Shown here piece after piece: positions 8,293-18,810 of a stretch of DNA of 64,000 bases (positions are counted from its first letter, which is position 1; each line of letters begins with the position of its first letter). The notes below the pieces were generated by a model, which was given only the letters and a program-made list of their open reading frames with translations, searched no databases and was not told the origin of the DNA. A program made the position numbers and the translations under genes. This stretch comes from Leclercia adecarboxylata (lineage in GTDB: Bacteria > Pseudomonadota > Gammaproteobacteria > Enterobacterales > Enterobacteriaceae), in NCBI GenBank assembly GCA_901472455.1, contig LR590464.1, forward strand, positions 2,604,001 through 2,668,000, in the 5' to 3' direction.

Positions 8293-9274
8293 TTACAACC
8301 ATTTACTACGATGTAACCACCACGCAACACCGCCAATTAAAATCACTAACATGATACAGAACAGCGAAAAACCAAAGCGGAACTCCCCGCCGGGGATGCC
8401 ACCCAGGTTGACGCCAAACAGCCCGGTTAAAAAGGTGCTGGGCAGAAACACCATCGCCATCAGCGACATGGTGTAAGTTCTGCGGGAGAGCGACTCCTGC
8501 ATGACCTGGGCGATTTCATCGGTCATGATCGCCGTACGGGCAATACAGGCGTCAATTTCATCCAGGCCACGCCCGAGTCGGTCGGCAATATCCTGCATTC
8601 TACGGCGCTGATCGTCATTCATCCAGGGGAAACGTTCACTCGCTAGCCGGGCATAGACATCGCGCTGCGGGGCCATGTAGCGGCGCATCACGATCAGCTG
8701 CTTACGCAGCAGCGCCAGAAATCCGCGAGGTGGAATAACCTGATCGATCAGGTTATCTTCAAGATCGATAATCTTATCGTGCAGCTCTTCGATAAACTCG
8801 CTGGCATGGTCGGTGAGTGCGTCGCAGACATCCACCAGCCAGCTACCGCAATCTTCCGGCCTGTGCCCTCTTTTAAATCCCCGACGACATCGTCCAGTGC
8901 CAGCACTTTTCGTTGGCGGGTTGAGACAATCAGCCGTTCATCCATGTAGAGTCGCATCGCCACCAGCTGATCCGGCCGCTCATCGGTGCTGCCATTGATA
9001 CAACGCAGGGTGATGAGCGTCCCCTCGCCCATGCGGGTCACGCGCGGGCGCAGCTTTCCCCGGCCAGCGCGTCGCGCACGTTGTTAGGCAATAACGGGGT
9101 TGAGGCCAGCCAGTGAGCGCTCTCCGGCTGGGTATAATTCAGGTGCAGCCAGCAAGGATGTTGCTGATCGATAGTATCGTTGTTCGTGAGGGCCTCGCCC
9201 CGCCCTTGCCATCAAGTAACCACGCAAAAACTGCGTCAGGAACGTTAACTTCCGATTCCTTTTATGCCTTCCAC
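8293..9274 (-). CDS. zntB: Zinc transporter ZntB (frameshifted)
   Basis: CorA-family inner-membrane transporter for zinc, acting as a pentamer with a large cytoplasmic N-domain. Visible: [40 protein letters not shown], the long stalk helix [26 protein letters not shown], then two C-terminal membrane helices flanking the conserved FGVNLGG loop, ending LHRSKWL. I place the start at GTG 9274, which aligns with [18 protein letters not shown] of E. coli. Breaks: insertion near 9252, breaks near 9206, 9061 and 8865, the last two looking like single deletions. Corrected length is about 327 residues, as in E. coli. No zinc-responsive operator was identified. Confidence 0.92.
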
Positions 9275-9403
9275 AGCGCCTCCGCCAGTAGCTGTTCTTT
9301 GCTGTCAGTCTAGTCACCCTGGCAGGTTAAGCAACCATTTACCGGTCCATCGCGCTGAATTTATTCATAAAAGAGACTATTTCCTGAACCCTGACTGGCT
9401 CAC

Positions 9404-9426
9404 AAAAAAGCCTGGCGAACCAGGCT
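9404..9426 (-). terminator. Terminator of the chemoreceptor gene
   Basis: Stem AGCCTGG / CCAGGCT with loop CGAA (9409-9426), followed on the minus strand by a run of six U. It lies 19 bases after the stop of the methyl-accepting protein. Confidence 0.85.
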
Positions 9427-9444
9427 GTTATCTCGGATGCGTTG

Positions 9445-10662
9445 TCAGGTACGTGCCGGGCTGAGTTGCTCGTCGAACAACGGCGCAGAGGATGCCGGTT
9501 CCAGATGGAAGTTTCGCGTGCGGGCCTGCAACTCATCCACCTGATTTTTCAACACCGCTGAAGAGCCAGACAGCTCTTCCACCATCCCCACGTTACTCTG
9601 GGTCACGTTTTCCAGATCGGTCAACGCCTGGGTGATTTGCGCGATGCCTTTTTCCTGTTCATACGTCGAGGTAGAAATCTCATCCATCAGCTTACTGACC
9701 TGCCCGGAACCGCTGACGATCTCGTGCATATTCTTTTCAGCTTCGGCCACTACCATTGCGCCCTGACTGACGTTGCTACTGGTCACAGCGATAAGGGATT
9801 TAATGCTTTTTGCCGCCTCGGCGCTGCGATGCGCCAGGCTGCGCACCTCCCCGGCCACGACAGAGAAGCCTTTACCATGGTCACCTGCCCGGGCCGCTTC
9901 GACCGCCGCATTGAGTGCCAGAATATTGGTCTGGAACGCGATACCGTCGATCATGGTGATGATTTCGGTCATCTGCTGGGCGCATTCGGTAATGGAAAGC
10001 ATATTGTTAGCAACCTGCCCCATCAGCTCGCCGCCTTTTTTTGCCTGTTGAGTTGCCACATTTGCCTTCTCATTGGCGAGGCGAGTGTTATCAGCGGTAT
10101 TTTTCGTGGTGGCGGCCATCTGCTCCATACTGGCAGAGGTCTGGATCAGCGATGCTGACTGCAGCTCAGTTTTCGCCGCCAGCGCCGAACTACGGGCGGC
10201 CAGCTGTTCAGAAAGACGCATTGCGGTGGCGGAGGAGGAGCGGATCTCACGCACCAGGGTGGCGATGTTGTGCGACAACGTGTTGATACCCGGAATCAGT
10301 CGGCCAGCACAGTTATCACCAAATTCGGGGATGGTGACGCCCAGATTACCGGCCACCACCTCTTCAATACTTCTTTTCACCGTATTGATGGGCACCACAA
10401 GATACAGGGTCATGTAAACCCGCAGAAACACAAACGCGACGACAAACAAAAGATTAAGTGAAATTAACAGAGATGTTTGCGGCGCTAAAAAAAAGACCAG
10501 TCCATCAATTAAAAGAAGCACAACCGCCAGATAAGAAAGAATAAACGTTCTTACGCTAATGTTTCTGAGCATAATATATACCACGACGGAATTTTCAGAC
10601 GATATGGAATATATAACACTCTGCTTTTTATTTTTCACCCTCATTTCATCAAGACTATTCAT
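9445..10662 (-). CDS. Methyl-accepting chemotaxis protein without a periplasmic domain
   Basis: Intact 405-residue chemoreceptor. After an N-terminal tail, two membrane helices lie close together (about residues 38-58, TFILSYLAVVLLLIDGL, and 66-88, LLISLNLLFVVAFVFLRVYM). The usual periplasmic ligand-binding domain is therefore absent. A HAMP-like stretch (PINTVKRSIEEVVAGNL) and the full signalling domain follow, with the invariant hairpin tip EIITMIDGIAFQTNILALNAAVEAARAGDHGKGFSVVAGEVR. The end (LSPART) lacks the NWETF-type CheR/CheB tether. It should feed into CheA/CheW, with input sensed inside the cell or membrane. E. coli K-12 has no receptor between zntB and dgcM, so this is a local insertion. 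ATG 10662 has AAGG just upstream; ATG 10572 is an alternative start. Confidence 0.92.
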   Translation of the reverse strand: MNSLDEMRVKNKKQSVIYSISSENSVVVYIMLRNISVRTFILSYLAVVLLLIDGLVFFLAPQTSLLISLNLLFVVAFVFLRVYMTLYLVVPINTVKRSIEEVVAGNLGVTIPEFGDNCAGRLIPGINTLSHNIATLVREIRSSSATAMRLSEQLAARSSALAAKTELQSASLIQTSASMEQMAATTKNTADNTRLANEKANVATQQAKKGGELMGQVANNMLSITECAQQMTEIITMIDGIAFQTNILALNAAVEAARAGDHGKGFSVVAGEVRSLAHRSAEAAKSIKSLIAVTSSNVSQGAMVVAEAEKNMHEIVSGSGQVSKLMDEISTSTYEQEKGIAQITQALTDLENVTQSNVGMVEELSGSSAVLKNQVDELQARTRNFHLEPASSAPLFDEQLSPART

Positions 10663-11168
10663 TAACCTTAAAGGGCTAACAATTTAACTTAAAGTGACAT
10701 TAAACACCTATGAATGGCCAAGCATTCGCATTAAAGTCCAATAAAAGCAATGTTAAGCTCTCTATGTAATGAATTATTGTTGTTCTGGAAAATTTGATAC
10801 TTAAGCCGCACGCTCACTCTGAAGCAGTATTGATTAGCCGGGCTTAAACCTTTTAATCGTACATTAGTTTTTATGGTTTTAATGAAAAAAGCGTTAATGT
10901 TTTCTCAACGTTAATCCGATACTAGAAATATTTTTGCATAACACGGCGCTTTTTCTCAGTAACCAGATGAGAAAATTTATTTATTACCGCTGTCACAGAA
11001 GCGATTAATAAAACTATTCCAGTTGGTAAAATTAATACGAATTTCATACGAATATCACAAAAAAATCCTGCCTGACGGTATGAAGTAGAGTATGTTTCAA
11101 AGAAGCCCACGCGTGCCGCTCCGCCGTGGATCTCAGACATTTAACTTTCTGATAAATGAGACTGAGCT
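10663..11168. other. AT-rich divergent intergenic region
   Basis: About 500 bases between the chemoreceptor (minus) and dgcM (plus), which must hold both promoters. It is clearly richer in A and T than its surroundings. One short minus-strand frame (10922-11047, 41 codons, MKFVLILPTGIVLLIAS...) would encode a single membrane helix with a basic tail, but it has no ribosome site and I do not call it. I found no convincing sigma-28 promoter. Confidence 0.5.
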
Positions 11169-12406
11169 ATGTCTTCTACAGGGTTTGCTGCACTGGATAT
11201 GCTTAAAACGCCCATATGGGTCGTATCACCGGTTACGGAGGATCTCCTGTTCGCCAATACGGCAGCCCAAAAATATCATGCAGGACGCGACGCTGGACAG
11301 TCTGCGCAAAGGCGTCTGCTCGGCACATGGCGCAGGCGACGCTTGCGATGTATGTGCCCGATTTAAAAACCCAACAAGAGATCATCGAAATCTGGAGCGT
11401 GCTGGTTAACCACCAGCAGACCAGCCTCAGCTGTCGGCTTCTCGCTGGCTGTTTTTGATACCTGCGGCGAGGTGATTATTTTTGAGGGTATTGCCCGCCA
11501 GCCGGTACAGGGGCTTAAAGCCACCAGTTCGGGCACCTATCAGCGCAAAAAAACAGGGGTTCTATGCCCGGTTTTTCCAGACCAACAGTGCACCAATGCT
11601 GTTAATCGATCCTGCCCGGGACGGCCTGCTGGTCGATGCCAATCTCGCGGCGCTCAATTTTTATGGCTATACCCATGAGGAGATGTGCAGCAAGCACACC
11701 TGGGAGATCAATACGCTCGGGCGCAACGTGTTGCCGGTGATGACCGAGATCGCGCGTCTGCCTGGGGGGCATAAGCCGCTTAACTTTATCCATCGCCTCG
11801 CGGACGGCACCACCCGACACGTACAGACCTATGCCGGCCCCATTGAAATCTACGGTGATAAACTGATGCTCTGCATCATTCATGATATTACCGAGCAAAA
11901 ACGGCTTGAGCAGGAGCTTGAACACGCCGCGCTACGCGATTCGTTAACCGGCCTGCTCAATCGCCGCCAGTTTTATCACCTCACCGATCACACCTCACCG
12001 AACCACCTTCCGGCCCAGCAGGAGTTCAGCCTTCTGCTGGTGGATACGGACCACTTCAAGCGCATCAACGACATGTTTTGGGCACCAAAAAGGCGACGAG
12101 GTGTTGATTGCTCTTTCGCGCACGCTGGAAACCTGTTGTCGTAAAGACGATTACGTTTTCCGCTGGGGCGGTGAGGAGTTTGTGCTGCTGCTGCCGCGCA
12201 CGTCACTGGACGCCGCGATGCAGATCGCTGAAACCCTGCGCGTGGCGATTGCCCGCATTGCTATCCCGGGCCTGCCCCGCTTCACCGTTAGCATTGGGGT
12301 AGCCCGGCATAACCCGGATGAGAGTATTGACGATCTCTTTAAGCGCGTGGACGATGCCCTGTATCGCGCCAAGAATGATGGTCGTAATAAAGTGCTGGCG
12401 GCGTGA
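11169..12406 (+). CDS. dgcM: Diguanylate cyclase DgcM (frameshifted)
   Basis: DgcM (YdaM) makes cyclic di-GMP and in E. coli acts with PdeR and MlrA to switch on csgD, and so curli and biofilm matrix. The N-terminus reads MSSTGFAALDMLKTPIWVVSP. A PAS domain is seen in SAPMLLIDPARDGLLVDANLAALNFYGYTHEEM and GHKPLNFIHRLADGTTRHVQTY. The C-terminal GGDEF domain has DTDHFKRIND, the active-site signature RWGGEEFVLLLPR (about 12160-12195) and KRVDDALYRAKNDGRNKVLAA. The catalytic GGEEF is intact. Single-base breaks occur near 11275, 11330, 11440, 11560 and 12085. The corrected length is close to the 410 residues of the E. coli protein. It lies downstream of zntB as in E. coli, apart from the inserted chemoreceptor. 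Confidence 0.93.
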
Positions 12407-12450
12407 TGCCGCCATCTGTCATTCCATTTATTCCTTGAGGAGTGGTTAAG

Positions 12451-13017
12451 ATGAGCAAGAAAATTTTGATGCTGGTCGGAGATTACGCGGAGGATTACGA
12501 AACCATGGTGCCGTTTCAGGCACTGCAGATGATTGGTCATCAGGTTGACGCCGTCTGTCCTGACAAAGCCAAAGGCGACTTTATCATGACGGCGATCCAT
12601 GATTTTGACGGCGCCCAGACTTACAGTGAAAAACCCGGCCACCGCTTTGTTCTTAATGCCGATTTTGCTGCGGCGCAAGAAGAGGATTATGACGCCCTGC
12701 TCATCCCCGGTGGACGAGCACCTGAATATCTGCGCCTGAATGAAAAAGTCCTCGAACTGGTGCGGGCTTTTGATCAGGCACGCAAACCTATTGCCGCGGT
12801 CTGCCACGGCGCGCAACTCCTGGCCGCTGCGGATGTGCTGAAAGGACGAACCTGTAGCGCCTATCCTGCCTGTGCGCCGGAAGTGCGACTTAGCGGCGGG
12901 TATTACGCTGACATTGGCATCGATGAAGCGTATGTTGATGACAATCTGGTCACCGCCCCCGCCTGGCCCGCGCATCCGCAGTGGCTGGCGAAATTTGCCG
13001 AGCTGTTGCAGAGGTAA
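12451..13017 (+). CDS. DJ-1/PfpI family protein
   Basis: Intact 188-residue protein of the DJ-1/PfpI (class I glutamine amidotransferase-like) superfamily. GAGGAG lies upstream of ATG 12451. The nucleophile elbow is [11 protein letters not shown] (Cys near residue 116), with the preceding acidic residue in [14 protein letters not shown] and the Glu of DYAEDYE near the N-terminus. Relatives are proteases, chaperones or glyoxalases; the sequence does not show which. The context gives no substrate. It is the last gene before the T6SS block and points towards it. Confidence 0.82.
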   Translation: MSKKILMLVGDYAEDYETMVPFQALQMIGHQVDAVCPDKAKGDFIMTAIHDFDGAQTYSEKPGHRFVLNADFAAAQEEDYDALLIPGGRAPEYLRLNEKVLELVRAFDQARKPIAAVCHGAQLLAAADVLKGRTCSAYPACAPEVRLSGGYYADIGIDEAYVDDNLVTAPAWPAHPQWLAKFAELLQR

Positions 13018-13051
13018 ATCGATAGTGAAACCCTGGACAGGCTCGTCGGTT

Positions 13052-13531
13052 TCAGGCCAGCCTGTCTACAGCCCTGAAAAAACGCTCCTCCGTCATGATT
13101 GCGTTATCCTTTGGGCTTTGATGCTCGCCTCGGATAAACCAGCCCGTTTCAGGTGCCATGCTCAAATAAAATACCTGATGGATACCGGGCGCATCGACAT
13201 TCATTATTACAAAGCCCAATTCCGCGCCCTTACAGAGCTGTTCAGGGATAATGCGCACAAAGCGATCGCCGTTCTGTAAGTGTATGGTAGTGATATCATA
13301 ACGGCATATGCCGCTGCTGAGGCTATAGCCTACCGTACTCAAATCATGGAGATATTTTGTCGATAACGTGACGCCAATGGCAGTGCCTGCAAACCACTGG
13401 CTAATCTGCTCCGCAAAGTCATCCATTCTTGAGGTGAACTCCCGAATTTCTGCTTCAGCCGATTTTTGGCCGAACGTTACAATACTATTATTGCGCTGCA
13501 CTTTTTTAAAAAAACGATCTTTGGCTGACAC
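13052..13531 (-). CDS. Hypothetical protein at the end of the T6SS cluster
   Basis: Intact 159-residue protein with no signal peptide or membrane segment and no family that I recognise. It starts MSAKDRFFKKVQ and has a soluble mixed composition (DDFAEQISQWFAG, YDITTIHLQNGDRFVRIIP, FYLSMAPETGWFIRGEH). It is on the same strand as the T6SS genes, 137 bases after vasL, so it may be the last gene of that transcript. A role as a T6SS accessory or immunity protein is only a guess from position. Confidence 0.6.
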   Translation of the reverse strand: MSAKDRFFKKVQRNNSIVTFGQKSAEAEIREFTSRMDDFAEQISQWFAGTAIGVTLSTKYLHDLSTVGYSLSSGICRYDITTIHLQNGDRFVRIIPEQLCKGAELGFVIMNVDAPGIHQVFYLSMAPETGWFIRGEHQSPKDNAIMTEERFFRAVDRLA

Positions 13532-13667
13532 TCTGACTCCATGAGTTACCGTATTAATTTTTTCACCTGGCTTTAGCGCACCACGCGTTTAGCCACCCTT
13601 TTCTTCTTTTTCTTTTCGCTCTCGCCTTTTCCCTGACCACTTACTCTGGCGCGGCAATGCATCATAT

Positions 13668-14980
13668 TCAATCAAGTGCTTTTTGCTTCAGAAGCGCATA
13701 GCGAGCGATAAGCTGTTGCAGATGCAGCTCCGCCAGATTCTGCTGTGCTACTGGCCGGGGCTGCTCATCATTTACTGCGGACAGCTGGCGGAGTTGTTCT
13801 TCCACTGGAATAGCGCGATTAAATGACTGCATGATGGTAAATACCTGCGATTTCAGTTCACTGACCGTCATATACTTGCCGCGCTTTTCATCCAGCGCAT
13901 TGAGCTGGTTCGCTAGCTGTTGCAGCCGCGCCATCCCTTGATACCAGCCGCTCAGATTTTTCTGAAGGCAGTGCCTGTGCCGCAATCTGCTGCTGCCACT
14001 GTAGCGCCAGCGGTTTTGCCTGTTCCGGCCACAGAGTTAACGCCTGTTGCACCAGTTGCCCGCCATAGCTAACGACCCAATCGGGTTTCAGTTGAGCCAG
14101 CCGCGCTAACTGCTGTGCCGTCTGGCTGAGACCTGTTTCCGCTGAGAGAGGGTTATTCTGCATTGCCTGCAACTGCGCCGGGGGAAAGCGCAACGGATAA
14201 CGGTGCCAGCGAGGCGGTAAATTGCGCCTGAACCGGATCCGGCTGGTGCATTGCCTGCCATCCCCAGACCGCTGCACCTGACACCACCAGCATGGTCAGC
14301 ATCCCGGCGGCAAAAGACATCCAGGGTTTTGTGGGCTGCGATGGTGCTGTCACAGCGTCACTATCGCGTTGCGCGACATACACCCATTTTGTTCTTTCCG
14401 GCGGGTCGATGGCAGTATCCGGGATAACAGTCTCCTCCGTTTCAACTGTCTCATGGGCGCTGTTTTCCAGTCGCACCGCCGCGTTGTGCACTTGCGTTAG
14501 CAGCGCGTCCAGTTGACTGACATGCTTCAACTCCAGGCGCTGTAATACCTTTTCCAGTGCTTTCAGGTGCGCTTCCACCTGGTAGAGCTGGCTCTGATCA
14601 CTGCGTGTCAGAGGCAGCGTGCGCATCACCTGTTGAAGGCGTTTACTCAGGCTGCGCAGGATTTCCATCCGCGCATTTACTGGCCGCGGCCAGAGGTTTT
14701 CCCACTGCCGGGAGACCAATGCTGCCAGTATCGCCAGCCCTTCATTCAATCCGTACATTCCGGCACGTTGTGTGCGGACAAGCGTATACCAGGCGGCGGT
14801 CTGCAGCTCCACGCCGTTCTGTTCAAACAGCGACAGGCAGAGTTTTTCGGCATACGGCCAGTCCACATCCGGGCGAGCCGGATGGGTCAGTTTGCTCATT
14901 TCTTCGCGCAGGGCGACGTAATCCGCAACCGCGCGCGGATCGCCACCGGTTTTGAGGTGGCGTTCAGGGGAGGTTGTCAT
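13668..14980 (-). CDS. vasL: T6SS VasL-type protein, ImpA N-terminal domain (frameshifted)
   Basis: N-terminal ImpA-type domain (TGGDPRAVADYVALREEMSKLTHP, then WENLWPRPVNARMEILRSLSKRLQ). A single membrane helix follows (SFAAGMLTMLVVSGAAVWGW, about residue 222), then a coiled C-terminal domain ending LLKQKALD. This matches VasL, the membrane-anchored TssA-like protein. In Vibrio and EAEC relatives it seems to hold the far end of the sheath. Breaks near 14205 and 13960 are single-base. A second ImpA-type protein, tssA, is in the same cluster, which is usual for this T6SS type. It lies 23 bases downstream of tssE. Confidence 0.85.
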
Positions 14981-15003
14981 GGTAGTTTCTGTCAGAAAAA
15001 TCG

Positions 15004-15457
15004 CTAAATTGCGGCGCGGACATCCAGGTACTGCTGCTGTTTCATATGACGGATTAGGATTTTGCCCTCCGGCATAAACTCGGTGCCGTAACGCACCAGC
15101 CCGACGCCTTTCAGCTCGGCATCAATGGCGTAGCGCAATTCGCCAGGCCGGGTCTGCTCGAGCATCACGACCGTGATTTTGCGCAGGCGTGGCTCGTATT
15201 TCAGCAACACCGCCGACAGGGTGGATATTCAGCTGGTGCGCAGTTCCGGGCATCCCCTGAAGAATTTTCGTCATATCCGGCAGACCGTAGTCCGGCAAAT
15301 GCGCCAGCGTCCCGGCGCGGCAGTTGATAATACGCTGCATATTGTCCAGCACGGAGAGGATTGCCTGATTTTCTTCATTGACCTGATGCAGATCGAGGCC
15401 GCCTGCAAAATTGCCGAACAGGGTTTCGTATAACGACGGGCGCGGCATTTCAGTCAT
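15004..15457 (-). CDS. tssE: T6SS baseplate protein TssE (frameshifted)
   Basis: Gp25/lysozyme-like wedge subunit of the T6SS baseplate. Typical features are the N-terminal RPSLYETLFG, VLDNMQRIINCRAGTLAHLPDYGLPDM and the C-terminal domain RKITVVMLEQTRPGELRYAIDAEL. One extra base near 15226 splits it; the corrected length of about 150 residues fits. Its ATG at 15457 overlaps the tssJ stop (ATGACTGA), a sign of translational coupling. Confidence 0.9.
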
Positions 15458-15991
15458 CCTTCAGCGGTTGCAGGGTCAAACTGTTATTGCTGGCTTCAAT
15501 AATACGTGGTGTGTCCGGATCCAGTTCATCGCGGGTGATGACCAGACGCCAGGTATTGTTTTCCTGATCGGGTGCCATAAACATACCGGCCACCGCCACA
15601 AACTGCGCCGCCTCCTCCATTGGCATATCCAGCGAGAAGATTCTCCCGGGCGCAGGCGGATATCTTTTTCTGCCACTGAATCTGCTTTAATGGCCTGGCT
15701 GTCCATGGCAAATAGCGACGGATAATCGGTGCTGTCGAAGGCCTTGCGGTCTTTCAGCTGGTAAATACGTACTACTGTCGCCAGCGACGCCCCTTTTGCG
15801 TTGTTATTCACACCTTCCCGTGCGCGGATATCCATATGCAGGGTTTTTACCTGTTTGTAAAAAATGGATTTGGTCGCCGCAACCGTGCCATCGGATATCT
15901 TCTGCGTCAGCCCACAGCCGGTTAATGTTGCCGCCAGGCACAATGCCAGCAGCGTGGCGGAGGTGTTACCCGCGGTAATCGCCATCTTCAT
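15454..15991 (-). CDS. tssJ: T6SS outer-membrane lipoprotein TssJ (frameshifted)
   Basis: Lipoprotein that anchors the TssL-TssM membrane complex to the outer membrane. The signal peptide ends in the lipobox LTGC (Cys near residue 26), and VRIYQLKDRKAFDSTDYPSLF is the TssJ signature. A single-base break near 15650 is followed by IFSLDMPMEEAAQFVAVAGMF and a C-terminus SNNSLTLQPLKDD. Corrected length about 178 residues. The start overlaps the end of tssG and the stop overlaps tssE. Confidence 0.9.
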
Positions 15992-17062
15992 CGCTCTCCC
16001 TTCGGTGAATGTTTTCCCGGACGCACTGATATCGCCCCAGGTTAATGGTTATCATGTCATCCCTGTTCTGCTGCGGAACCAATGGTCGCAACACTGCGGT
16101 ACGCCCCACCCGGGGAGCATCTACGCTGCATGCCAGTCGTGCATCCGGCAGTAAATGCCGTGCCACGCACAGCTGCAGTCGCACATCCAGGTGTGAGCCC
16201 AGATAAACATGCAGCAGCGCCATCAGGTCCTGATGCAGTTCGCCCCTGGTAGCCAACCGCGTACTTCATCGGGATTGTTGGTTGTCAGCCGCAACAGAAT
16301 CTGACCGTTAACATCCGTCCCATAATTGCCCATTACAGGACGATGTTTCAGGCTGACGGGCTGCCGGGCACTCATGGTAACCTGCTGCTTCAGCGGAACC
16401 CGGCAGCGGTCATGGTGATACACCGCTGCACCGGTATCGGGTGCAAGCAACGTTACCAGCGAGACCGTTCCTTCCGCTGTCCTCCCCGGCAGCAGTAGCG
16501 CAGGTAGCAGCGCCAGGAAGCGTGACAGCGGCGTACCTGCCGTTGCCGCACATCCCCGAATCCCCAACCCAGCCAGCCCCAGCAGATACTGTGAGGTATT
16601 ATCCGCGCCTCCCGCCTCATAGGTCGCCGGATACGAATATTTGCGCCAGATACGGTAATACTGGGTAATCAATCGGTGGTTGAAGATGTCCAGAAAATCG
16701 CGTGCAGCTTCATACCCTTCCCGCCGTTGGGCGATATCGTCGATATAGTGCGTCGGCAGCGGCGACTCCACGCCGTACAGCCCCATAAAATTGACGCGCA
16801 CTGTCGGCGGGAGATGCGAATGTTCCGGCTCAGGGTCTTCCATTCCCCGAATTTCACTGGACGGGAAACCCATCCCCGGGTGAGGCCGAAACCGGATCGG
16901 CTCCTGACGCACCTGCCAGCCACTGCCCGGCACCGGCGCATCCGGATCGATCTGCTCAAGCAGTTGGCAGAAGCGATAAAAATTCATATACGGCAGTTGC
17001 TGCCGTAACTGCGACATCATCCGGGCAGGCGCGGACTGTGATTCTCTTTCCACCGGATACAC
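15966..17062 (-). CDS. tssG: T6SS baseplate protein TssG (frameshifted)
   Basis: TssG (VasB/ImpH) forms the baseplate wedge with TssF, TssE and TssK. Family features: NFYRFCQLLEQ, EPIRFRPHPGMGFPSSEIRG, VNFMGLYGVESPLPTHYIDDI, FLDIFNHRLITQYYRIWRKY, and near the end LHQDLMALLHVYLGSHLDVRLQL. One break near 16245; the corrected length is about 365 residues. The GTG at 17062 lies inside the end of tssF, a 46-base overlap; an internal ATG near 17020 is an alternative start. Confidence 0.9.
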
Positions 17063-18781
17063 TTCCCTTCTGGCTGAACAATAAGCGTGAGCTGGTTAAA
17101 CTGATTCATGTCGGCATATAGCGCGAAAAAGCGGTTGAGCATTTCGCCAAACAGATGCACATCCCCTTCGCCGGTAAAACCGTTGCTGTCGAGCGTGACC
17201 TCTACGTCCAGGCCGCGCAGCAGGAAGCCATCTTCAAAGCGTTGGATCCGGTGGTGCCTGACGTCCAGAATGGCATCCAGACGACGGTTGTTGAGTTCAT
17301 CACCGAGCCAGTTGTAAAGCGACAGCGTGCCACGCAGCACCTCCGCGCTACTCATCATGTTCAGAAAACGGGTCCCCAGATGGCTCATCACCCGCCAGTG
17401 GAAGCGGTCTTCTGTCGGCGGATAGGCGGGCAACGTCGGTTTGCATAGATTACGCACCGTAAACGGCGTTTCGCTTATCTGCTCGCAGCGGTCCAGCAGC
17501 GTACTCTGCAGTGCACGGCGCGGCAGCTGACCATTGGTCCCGGTGATGCGCAGCGATACAGTCTCCCGAGTCAGCAGCCGGTCAGCCTCCCACTGCTGTC
17601 CACCGAGAACAAGCCAGGTGTCGTGCATACCGGTAACGCCCCGCTTCACGCGGGTATGGTAATAGCGCTCCGGTGCGTGGCGGCGCATCATCCCGCCCCG
17701 GTGACGGAAGCTGGTAAACGGCACGTAACGCGCATCACCGGTTCGCCCGGAGCCGGTCACGCTGTCGACGGAATAAATCTCCGTGTGTCCATCCTGAAGC
17801 CGTTTCGGTCGCAGCAAATATTCGCTTTCCAGTCCGCTGATGGTCAGCGGGTCAGCTTCCAGGGTGAAAAGGTTAATCACCGGTACGCAATGCAGACGCA
17901 GGGCGCTGTCCGTCACCGGCAAATCACTCTGCCACATCTGGCTGAACACCACTTCGATGTCAAAATGGGTGATACCCGTCGGGAGCGTCATATTTTCCAG
18001 CCCGTTGAGGTGCACGAACATAAACTTCTCGCGGAAGGAAAAATACTCCAGCAGCAACTGCCAGCCGCTGAACGCGCTGTCGCCTTTAGGCCACAAACGG
18101 TCTTGTTCTCCGAATCCACCCGGCGAAAAATAACCGTCCAGCTTTATACGGTCATCCTGTCCCGGCAGCCGGATGTACAGCGCCACCAGGCGCTTCGTCA
18201 GCCACAGGTGCAGGGCGCTGCCTGTTACGGCATCTTCTCCCCAGATAAATCGGCAGCCGCGTCAGGTCTGTCTGCTGCCAGTCTGCCTGACCGCTACAGG
18301 AAAAGCGGACGCGCAGGACTGAGCGTCCGTCCGGCTCCGCGGTCATGGTGACAGCCGATACCGCAACCGGGTTCAGCGTCACGTCCCGGGTAGTGCGGTA
18401 GCGGCAGACGGTGTTCTTCGGCCCCACCGGACGGGAACTGATTTCCAGCCCGGCGGGGATAACTTCAGCCATTTTCATCGCAGGCAGGTCCGGCGTCAGC
18501 GCCACCACCGACAGCGATGGGATGGTGCGTAAATAATGCGGCCACAGCATGCTAACCAGCCCTTCCGTCAGCTCCGGCAGATCGTCATCAATCTTTTCGC
18601 GCAGGCGGCCAACGGAAAACGCGAAGCCTTCAAACAGGCGCTCCACGTACGGGTCGGGCGTGCCCGCCTTGTCGAGGTCGAGCATCGCCGCCCGGTCGGG
18701 GTGAGTTTGTGCAAATTCTTTTGCCGCTTCACGCAGGTAGCGCATTTCGGCGTCGAAATAGCGCAGGGTTAAATCGTCCAT
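17017..18781 (-). CDS. tssF: T6SS baseplate protein TssF (frameshifted)
   Basis: TssF (VasA/ImpG), the large wedge component of the baseplate. It starts MDDLTLRYFDAEMRYLREAAKEFA and contains DPYVERLFEGFAFSVGRLREKIDDDLPELTEGL. Further on it has HFDIEVVFSQ, SFRHRGGM, and the conserved end LTLIVQPEGKCIRW. One extra base near 18240 joins LTRLPIYLG to LWLTKRLVALYIRL. The corrected length is about 588 residues, normal for the family. It starts 29 bases after the tssA stop. Confidence 0.92.
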
Positions 18782-18810
18782 TGAGTTTCCTGGGTATTGC
18801 AGAATAAGGG

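Noticed and set aside
10922..11047. 41-codon minus-strand frame with one membrane helix
   Set aside because: No ribosome site and AT-rich sequence that readily yields hydrophobic codons.
13036..13066. Inverted repeat GACAGGCT / AGCCTGTC between the DJ-1 gene and the orphan at 13052
   Set aside because: Long loop, no U-run, and it overlaps the 3' coding end of the orphan gene.
17623..18351. Long plus-strand frame of 242 codons opposite tssF
   Set aside because: It is the shadow of the well-supported tssF coding strand; no ribosome site and no recognisable protein.
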